Below, piece after piece: positions 13,936 to 18,709 of a stretch of 18,709 nucleotides of DNA. The translations under genes and the position numbers were made by a program. Position 1 is the first letter of the stretch. Each line of letters opens with the position of its first letter. The notes below the pieces were generated by a model. It saw nothing but the letters and a program-made list of their open reading frames with translations. It searched no databases and was not told the DNA's origin. This DNA is from JBQTHP01 sp052389755. Lineage in GTDB: Bacteria > Pseudomonadota > Gammaproteobacteria > Steroidobacterales > Steroidobacteraceae. Location: assembly GCA_052389755.1 (NCBI GenBank), contig JBQTHP010000132.1, positions 1-18,709 on the forward strand. The letters run 5' to 3'.

Positions 13936-15461
13936 TGCGGCTTCTCCGCGTCGAGCGGCACGATGCGCTCGATCCGAAACGCGCCGCTCTCGGCCGGGGA
14001 GAAGGAGAAGCTGACGCGATCGCCGACCTCGAGATCCTCCGGCGTTCCTGCCGCCGGCGGCCTGAAGCCCATGGTCATTGCCGGCCATTTGAGCGAAGGG
14101 ACCGGTTCGTGAGCGATCGTGATTTGATCAGGCGTGATCGCCTGGATCGTTCCCTGCGTCAGGTGCGTCGTGGATGACGATGCATCTGCTTTCGCCGCCG
14201 CCGCCCCCGCATCCTCGACTCGTGCCTCGAGTCGGTTTACCGCGGAACTGAGGCTCGCTTCGGAATCGATGAGAAACTGGCCTGACAGCACGACCGGCTG
14301 CCCCTCTTCGAGGCCCGAGAGAATCGCGGTCTTCTCGCCGACCTCGCCGCCGACTGTCACGTTTGCAACCTCGAACCCGCCGTCCTCTCGCGCCACGATC
14401 ACGGCGCTGCGTTCGCCGGTCATGATCACCGCCTCGCTAGGCACGACGAGTTGCGGCTCATTCTCGGGTCCTGCGAGCTCGAGCGCGACGAACATGCCGG
14501 GAGCGAGCTTGTACTCGCGATTCTCCAGAGCCACTCGCGCCGTCAGCGTACGCGTCTGAGCATCGACATCGGGCAGCAAGGCGATCACACGGCCTTTGAA
14601 CGTCATACCGGGCCAGGCCGTGGCCCGCGCGGTCACGCTCGAGCCCATTGGAATCTTCGAGACCTGCGCTTCGGGGATCCGCGCGTTCACCCACACGCCC
14701 GTCAGACCGTTGATGCGAAACAGCGCGGCGCCCGCCATGAACGCCGATCCGTCGCGCACCCCAAGCTCGGTCACTACGCCGTCGATGGGGGCGAAAACAG
14801 TGGTGGTGGCGTTCGTCGTGCGCTGTGTTTCGATCATGCGGATCGACGATTCGGGCAATCCGAGCACGCGAAGACGCTGGCGCGCAGCATCGCGGATCGC
14901 CTGCGCGCGCGGCGAAGGGGTGTCGAGGAGCGCCAGATACTCCTGCTGCGCCTCGAGCCATTGGGGAGAAAGAATCTCGGCAAGAGGCTGTCCGCGGCGC
15001 ACGCGCTCCAGCGGCGCTTTGACGTAGAGGCGGGTGACGTATCCCTCGACGCGCGCCTGCACCAGCTGGAGAAGCCGTTCGTCGAATACGACGTTGCCGA
15101 CTGCATCGAGCTTCTGCGTCAAAACGATCTTCTCGACGGTACCGAGCCGGATGCCCAGGTTTTGCACGATCGAAGGGCTCACGCTGACGCCACCGCTCTC
15201 GCCGGGTTCGTCCGCATACATCGGCACGAGCTGCATATCCATGAAAGGGGATTTGCCCGGCTTGTCGAATCGGCGATTCGGCACCATCGGGTCGTACCAG
15301 TAGAGGGCTTTTCGCTTGGCCGCCGTTGCCGTGCCCGACTCGTGCTGCGAGTCATCCGCGGCTGCCTCGGTCGACATGGCGCGATGGGCGATCCAGTAGC
15401 CAATTGCGCTTCCGATGAGCAGTACGGCGATGAGCCCGACGACGAACTTGATGTGGTTCAT
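13932..15461 (-). CDS. cusB: CusB membrane-fusion protein with fused CusF domain
   Basis: The 509-aa protein links CusA to CusC. After a TM anchor (about residues 5-25) comes ALYWYDPMVPNRRFDKPGKS with M59, M74 and M76, matching the N-terminal Met-rich Cu/Ag site of E. coli CusB. The lipoyl, hairpin and barrel domains follow (about 95-410). After an Ala-rich linker (about 417-430), residues 433-503 match CusF, with LKWPAMTMGF providing W459, M462 and M464 and H451 upstream, the CusF Cu(I)/Ag(I) site. In E. coli CusF is a separate small protein. ATG at 15461 overlaps the cusC stop (ATGA). Confidence 0.95.
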   Translation of the reverse strand: MNHIKFVVGLIAVLLIGSAIGYWIAHRAMSTEAAADDSQHESGTATAAKRKALYWYDPMVPNRRFDKPGKSPFMDMQLVPMYADEPGESGGVSVSPSIVQNLGIRLGTVEKIVLTQKLDAVGNVVFDERLLQLVQARVEGYVTRLYVKAPLERVRRGQPLAEILSPQWLEAQQEYLALLDTPSPRAQAIRDAARQRLRVLGLPESSIRMIETQRTTNATTTVFAPIDGVVTELGVRDGSAFMAGAALFRINGLTGVWVNARIPEAQVSKIPMGSSVTARATAWPGMTFKGRVIALLPDVDAQTRTLTARVALENREYKLAPGMFVALELAGPENEPQLVVPSEAVIMTGERSAVIVAREDGGFEVANVTVGGEVGEKTAILSGLEEGQPVVLSGQFLIDSEASLSSAVNRLEARVEDAGAAAAKADASSSTTHLTQGTIQAITPDQITIAHEPVPSLKWPAMTMGFRPPAAGTPEDLEVGDRVSFSFSPAESGAFRIERIVPLDAEKPQ

Positions 15462-16708
15462 GGATGGGATACCTGTTCGGGCGTGAGGTAGCGCAGAAAC
15501 GCCCAGGCGCGGCCGTGCTCGTCCTGCAGCGCGGCGTAGTCGATGCGCAGCTCTATTTCGCGTGCGAAGGAATCGAGCGCCTGCAGGAGAATGCCGCGGC
15601 CTGCTCGGTAGGCGGTAAGGGCGGCCTGTGATCGTGCGCGCGAGAGCGGCAGCAGGTCCTGTTCGTATCGGGAAAGCTGCTCGCCGGCGGCGCGCCACTC
15701 GACGAACATCTGGCGCACCTCTGCCGCGTGCATCCGCAGCTCAGCATCGCGGTCGGCGTCGATGCGACGAAGCTCTGCGCGGCGCGCGGCGATCACGGGC
15801 GCCTGTCGGTTCCGGGCGAACAGCGGCAACTCGATGCGAAACTGCAATGACGCCATGTCCGAAAACTCCGGGCCGCGCTTCGCGAAGGCGAGCTCGGCGC
15901 TCCAGTCCGGACGGCGCTCGGCTTGCGCGAGTGCAACCTCCAGCCGCGCTGCCGCGGTCCGGGCTTCAAACGGCAACAGCCCCGCATGGTGCGGAATGGA
16001 TTCGAGGAGTGCCGTTTCGGTCGCTGGGACCTCATCGAAACGCGGCATCGGGGCGAGCGGGCGCGCCGCCTCCACACCGATCCAGCGCGCAAGCTCGAGT
16101 TGCGCGCGCCGCGCGGTGCTCTGCAATTTCAGGATCCGGTTGGCGAGCTCGGCGACGGCTCCTTCCGCCGCGAGAGCATCCGCGCTGGACGCGCGGCCGC
16201 TTGCCACGGCGGCTCGCGCGGCTGCAGCCTGCAGCTCGATTTCCGGCTGAAGCTCCTGCAGGTGCTCCAGCGCGGTCTCGCTCGAAGCGCGGCGTATCCA
16301 GGCTTCCGTGATCTCGCGCGCGATCGCGAGACGCGTCTGCACGAGCTGCGCTTCGGCGAGCTCAGTTTCTGCGGCTGCTCGCTCGCGCTGCAGGCGGCGC
16401 TTCGCGCGCCGCGGGAATTCCTGCATCACTCCCACTTTGCGCATCGTCATGAAATCGCGCGTCGTGGAGTACGCATCCGATCCGGTAACAGGCAGGTTGT
16501 CGATACCCAGAACGAGCTCCGGGTCCGGCAAGCGTCCCGCGCTCACTGCGAGCGATCGCGCGGCTTCGAGACCGACTTCCTGAGCGAGCACTTGCGGTGC
16601 TTCGTTCATGCCACTTTCGATCGCCTGCTCGAGAGTAAGTGGCGTTTCGGTGGCCTCTGCGATCATCGGATACAACAGGACCATCAACATCCATCGTGAG
16701 GAATGCAT
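15458..16708 (-). CDS. cusC: CusC/CzcC-like TolC-family outer-membrane channel
   Basis: The 416-aa protein has a signal peptide (MHSSRWMLMVLLYPMIAEAT) and two repeats of long coiled-coil helices, with TLEQAIESGMNEAPQ and GRLPDPELVLGIDNLP typical of the TolC family. No Cys follows the signal peptide, so it lacks the lipid anchor found in E. coli CusC. GGAG lies 8 nt before the ATG at 16708. As the first of the cusCBA genes it supplies the outer-membrane exit. The family is certain; the Cus rather than Czc assignment comes from its neighbours. Confidence 0.92.
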   Translation of the reverse strand: MHSSRWMLMVLLYPMIAEATETPLTLEQAIESGMNEAPQVLAQEVGLEAARSLAVSAGRLPDPELVLGIDNLPVTGSDAYSTTRDFMTMRKVGVMQEFPRRAKRRLQRERAAAETELAEAQLVQTRLAIAREITEAWIRRASSETALEHLQELQPEIELQAAAARAAVASGRASSADALAAEGAVAELANRILKLQSTARRAQLELARWIGVEAARPLAPMPRFDEVPATETALLESIPHHAGLLPFEARTAAARLEVALAQAERRPDWSAELAFAKRGPEFSDMASLQFRIELPLFARNRQAPVIAARRAELRRIDADRDAELRMHAAEVRQMFVEWRAAGEQLSRYEQDLLPLSRARSQAALTAYRAGRGILLQALDSFAREIELRIDYAALQDEHGRAWAFLRYLTPEQVSHP

Positions 16709-16731
16709 TCGGGTGCTCCGATTATCGAACG

Positions 16732-16763
16732 GCCGCTGCTGCGGCGCGGGCCGCAGCAGCGGC
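16732..16763 (-). other. Strong GC hairpin in front of cusC
   Basis: GCCGCTGCTGCGGC (16732-16745) and GCCGCAGCAGCGGC (16750-16763) form a perfect 14-bp stem with a 4-nt loop. On the message it lies 8 nt past the stop of the 54-aa gene and 23 nt before the cusC start. No T-run follows, so it is more likely an mRNA processing or stability element, or a partial transcription block, than a full terminator. Confidence 0.6.
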
Positions 16764-16771
16764 TCGTCGCG

Positions 16772-16936
16772 TCAGCTCGGTCGAGCCATTTCTCGATGAG
16801 TCTTCGCCATCTCCCGCGCCTCGCGCGCGGCTTCGCGGTAAGCCCGCGCCAACCGCTCGCAGTGATCGACGAGGCTTCTGATGCCCTCGGCGCCCTTCGT
16901 GCCGCCGCCAGCGCGCGCCCGATAGGCGCGAGCCAT
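16772..16936 (-). CDS. 54-aa small protein of copper-efflux operons
   Basis: ATG at 16936 gives MARAYRARAGGGTKG, then the conserved-looking part HCERLARAYREAAREAREMA and KTHREMARPS. I recognise this pattern (HCE-LA--YR-AA-EA--MA--HR-MA) from short hypothetical proteins encoded just before heavy-metal RND operons. The frame is helical and Arg/Ala-rich. A stop lies two codons upstream of the ATG, so the start cannot be earlier in this frame. A longer open frame at 16722-16952, in another phase, does not show this pattern. A frameshift joining it to the ATG at 16952, which has a better ribosome binding site, is possible. Function unknown. Confidence 0.6.
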   Translation of the reverse strand: MARAYRARAGGGTKGAEGIRSLVDHCERLARAYREAAREAREMAKTHREMARPS

Positions 16937-17023
16937 CTTTTAGCGGATTCATGGTGGGTTACCTTCGAAATCGATGGACGAGAACGCGATGCAATCGGCC
17001 GCAGCCGCCTACGACGGGAAGCT

Positions 17024-17042
17024 GCAGCGCGAATTGCGCTGC
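17024..17042. other. Hairpin in the gap before the 54-aa gene
   Basis: GCAGCGC-GAATT-GCGCTGC forms a perfect 7-bp stem with a 5-nt loop in the 165-nt gap 16937-17101. It may be an mRNA structure. No promoter is evident beside it. Confidence 0.35.
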
Positions 17043-17075
17043 GGCGGATCAGCTGCTGGCAGGGACGTGGCCGTT

Positions 17076-17089
17076 AGCCCGATCGGGCT
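17076..17089. other. Palindrome after the Cys-rich exported gene
   Basis: AGCCCGATCGGGCT is a perfect 14-bp palindrome 12 nt past the stop at 17102. It may form a 5-bp stem with a GATC loop or be an operator. No T-run follows. Confidence 0.35.
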
Positions 17090-17101
17090 TCAGGCAGGAA
17101 C

Positions 17102-17473
17102 TTAAAGACGCAACCGGGCGGTACGAAGGTACGTTAGCGTCGAATTGGGGCAGAAAGAGGACGTGGTCGCCGCGCATCTCGACGGTCGCGAAGCGACGAG
17201 ACTGTGTGACGCCGGCGTCGAGACGATTGGCACGAATGGATCGGGCTTGCGATCGGAATCGACCGATGCCGACTGCGGCGGTGCGGCTGCGCCGATGCAG
17301 CAGAGCATGGCATCGACGCTCGATCCGGACTGTGAAGGCGCCGTGTCGCAGGGCGATGGTAGTGCCGGGCAGCATTCCTCGCTCGCCGCAGCGGCCGCAC
17401 AGGCGATCGCCGGATAGGCTGCGCCGAGCAGGCCCGCCGAGACGATGAGAATTGATGTCAGACGCGAAAACAC
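17102..17473 (-). CDS. Small Cys-containing exported protein of the Cus cluster
   Basis: GTG at 17473 (GGAG 9 nt upstream) gives 123 aa starting VFSRLTSILIVSAGLLGAAY, a signal peptide followed by PAIAC, a weak lipobox-like site. The rest carries SEECC, SPC, MLCC, SRC and SFC and ends LTYLRTARLRL, an ending I recognise from uncharacterised proteins at the heads of copper/RND operons. An alternative ATG at 17551 overlaps the msrQ stop and would add 26 residues before the signal, so it is less likely. It probably binds Cu or Ag in the periplasm or at the membrane, but that is inferred from context. Confidence 0.7.
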   Translation of the reverse strand: MFSRLTSILIVSAGLLGAAYPAIACAAAAASEECCPALPSPCDTAPSQSGSSVDAMLCCIGAAAPPQSASVDSDRKPDPFVPIVSTPASHSLVASRPSRCAATTSSFCPNSTLTYLRTARLRL

Positions 17474-17544
17474 AAGGATGCGCTCCAGAGGCCGAATCCT
17501 AGCACCCGTTTCGCGGTTGCGCGCGACATAAGACGAGGACTGGT

Positions 17545-18195
17545 TCAACATTTCGCCCCGTCCATACGACCATCCGATCGCGTGGCGGTTCGCTCGGCGA
17601 CCGGCCGGCGCGCACGCCAAGGCACGTAGAGTCGATAGCCAAGCAGCACCGCCAGCATCGCGGCATAGATCAGCGGCTCGCGGATGTCCGCCTTGACCTG
17701 CCAGTAGAAGTGCCAGACCCCGAGTATTGCGGCCGCGTAAACGAGTCGATGCAGCTTCTGCCACCGTCGTCCGAGGCGACGCATCATTCGATTCGTCGAG
17801 GTGATCGCGAGCGGCACCAGAATCAACACGGCCGTAAAACCCAATGTGATGTATGGCCGTTTCGCGATGTCCTCGAGCCCTGCCGCGAGGTCGAGTCCCT
17901 GATCGAGGACCGCGTACGCCAGCAAGTGCAGCACGGCATAGAAGAAGGCGAACAAACCGAGCATTCGACGCAGCCGCAACAGGTGCGGCCAGCCGCCAAG
18001 TTGTCGAAGCGGCGTAATCAGCAGCGTCAGCAGCAGAAAGTTGAGCGCTGTTTTGCCGAAGGTGTGCACCATCGCTTCGACGGGGTCAGGTCCGATCTCG
18101 ATCAGCGACCACACGAGCGGCGCGCTGCCCGCGGCAAACAGCAGTGGTTTGTAAAGGAGCCGGTATCGGCGGTGGATGTTGAGTACAGGCGCCAC
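17545..18195 (-). CDS. msrQ: MsrQ heme-binding membrane subunit of MsrPQ
   Basis: The 216-aa protein passes quinone-derived electrons to the periplasmic methionine sulfoxide reductase MsrP. It has six hydrophobic segments and a ferric-reductase-like core. H90 (FYAVLHLLAY), H149 (WQKLHRLVY) and H162 (GVWHFYW) correspond to the heme-ligating His of E. coli MsrQ (91, 151, 164). RLRRMLGLFAFFYAVLH and SLIEIGPDPVE are typical family blocks. It starts with GTG at 18195, 10 nt after the end of the broken msrP. Its partner is damaged here, so an electron acceptor is missing unless another msrP exists. Confidence 0.94.
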   Translation of the reverse strand: MAPVLNIHRRYRLLYKPLLFAAGSAPLVWSLIEIGPDPVEAMVHTFGKTALNFLLLTLLITPLRQLGGWPHLLRLRRMLGLFAFFYAVLHLLAYAVLDQGLDLAAGLEDIAKRPYITLGFTAVLILVPLAITSTNRMMRRLGRRWQKLHRLVYAAAILGVWHFYWQVKADIREPLIYAAMLAVLLGYRLYVPWRARRPVAERTATRSDGRMDGAKC

Positions 18196-18205
18196 TGTGA
18201 GAGCT

Positions 18206-18584
18206 CTAAAAGAAGCGCCGCAGATCCATGCCGCGGTATAGCCCTGCGACCTCGTTCGCGTACCCGTTGAACAGCAGCGTGGGCCGCCGCGCCGTGAGAA
18301 AGCCCGCGCCGATGCGACGTTCCTTCGCCTGGCTCCACCGCGGATGGTCGACGTCCGGGTTGACGTTCGAGTAGAACCCGTATTCGTCCGGTGCGAGGAG
18401 ATTCCAGCTCGTGCGCGGCGGCCGTTCGGTGAAGCGGATCTTCACGATCGACTTGATGCTCTTGAAGCCGTACTTCCACGGCACGATCAGCCGCAGCGGT
18501 GCGCCGTTCTGATTCGGCTGCCAGGATCTCGCGGCGATTGAAGAACGCTTGCGGCGAGGTGATCTCGGAAGGCGCGATGCGCAT
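18206..18584 (-). pseudogene. msrP: MsrP with large internal deletion and frameshift
   Basis: ATG at 18584 gives MRIAPSEITSPQAFFNRREI, the N-terminus of MsrP. At about 18511-18530 it passes directly into a different frame, which reads WQPNQNGAPLRLIVPWKYGF and continues to the normal C-terminus GLYRGMDLRRFF at 18206. MsrP is normally about 320-334 aa. Only about 23 N-terminal and 105 C-terminal residues remain, in two frames. The lost middle held the Tat signal core, the molybdopterin-binding Cys (RCVEAWSM) and most of the catalytic domain. The gene cannot give an active enzyme. An assembly error is possible because the joint is clean. Confidence 0.88.
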
Positions 18585-18602
18585 GCAACGATTCCGCTCG
18601 CG

Positions 18603-18709
18603 TCACCGGGTCTTGGGGGGCTCGAGTGTTCCGCCGACGATTTTCTTGCACGTGCCCTGCGGTAGATAGACCCACGCGCCGGGCTCGTGGTCGCGGGTGG
18701 CCGTGCCGG
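18603..18709 (-). CDS. bufA1: DUF2282/BufA1-like bufferin protein, C-terminal part
   Basis: Reading the minus strand into the window from base 18709 gives GTATRDHEPGAWVYLPQGTC and then KKIVGGTLEPPKTR before the TGA at 18603. WVYLPxGTCxKIVGGxL is the C-terminal signature of DUF2282 proteins, the small exported Cys-containing family described as BufA1 bufferin precursors that sequester copper. The signal peptide and the other conserved Cys would lie outside the window. It ends 18 nt before the msrP start on the same strand, so the two were probably co-transcribed. Partner genes bufB and bufC, if present, are out of view. Confidence 0.8.
   Translation of the reverse strand, partial: GTATRDHEPGAWVYLPQGTCKKIVGGTLEPPKTR

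Noticed and set aside
14451..15491. 346-aa plus-strand open frame
   Set aside because: Antisense to cusB, low-complexity composition, no signal or domain.
16722..16952. 76-aa minus-strand open frame
   Set aside because: Basic, low-complexity product; the adjacent phase encodes the patterned 54-aa protein. A frameshift linking the two remains possible.
9794..18709. Missing 3' part of the merA-like gene elsewhere in the window
   Set aside because: Neither strand shows the GGTCALRGC-type redox motif or later reductase domains among the genes to the right.
1..18709. CRISPR array, tRNA, rRNA, insertion sequence or integrase
   Set aside because: No regularly spaced repeats, no tRNA-like cloverleaf that I could see, and no transposase or integrase reading frame.

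Overview
This is a GC-rich, gene-dense stretch of a proteobacterial chromosome, probably gammaproteobacterial. The clues are a mrcB-type PBP1b, MsrQ, a CusCBA-type efflux set and many GTG starts; no taxonomic marker gene is present, so the assignment is an inference. Almost all genes lie on the minus strand, often with 4-nt start/stop overlaps.

Region 1 (1-5527, minus strand) is an envelope region. It holds the N-terminal part of an NlpC/P60 peptidase cut by the window edge, the bifunctional murein synthase mrcB, a multipass membrane protein with a C-terminal domain resembling type II secretion pseudopilin GspG, an unrecognised small exported protein, a SYLF/YSC84-domain protein and a membrane protein ending in a zinc ribbon. 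Two short tandem sites, GTTCAG-N5-GTTCAG, lie in the intergenic gaps in front of the peptidase gene and the small exported protein gene. They look like operators of an OmpR/PmrA-type response regulator.

Region 2 (5670-9793) is a double mer-like metal region. The first locus has three minus-strand genes: an inner-membrane MerT-like protein, an exported beta-barrel-like protein and a periplasmic HMA-domain protein. They diverge from a thioredoxin-fold protein and a MerR-family regulator. The second locus is merR2 (minus) diverging from merT, merP, a Cys-rich small protein and a mercuric-reductase-like flavoprotein that breaks off after about 30 codons. Both divergent control regions carry a MerR-type dyad of the same 9-4-9 geometry between a -35 and a -10 box spaced 19 or 20 bp. 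In both, the start codon lies where transcription should begin.

Region 3 (9797-18709, minus strand) is a copper/silver tolerance cluster. In transcription order it has the C-terminus of a DUF2282/BufA1-like (bufferin-type) protein, an msrP broken by an internal deletion, intact msrQ, a small Cys-containing exported protein, a 54-aa gene absent from simple long-ORF lists, cusC, cusB with a fused C-terminal CusF-like domain, cusA with the three copper-binding methionines, and an outer-membrane barrel protein. A 14-bp perfect hairpin precedes cusC. The cluster's 3' end abuts the broken merA-like gene, which suggests a recombination joint there.

Taken together the window handles soft metals in every compartment: Hg(II)-type uptake (MerT/MerP), periplasmic HMA and CusF-type binding, tripartite Cu/Ag export, bufferin-type sequestration and periplasmic methionine repair. 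Two of its enzymes, the MerA-like reductase and MsrP, are visibly decayed.
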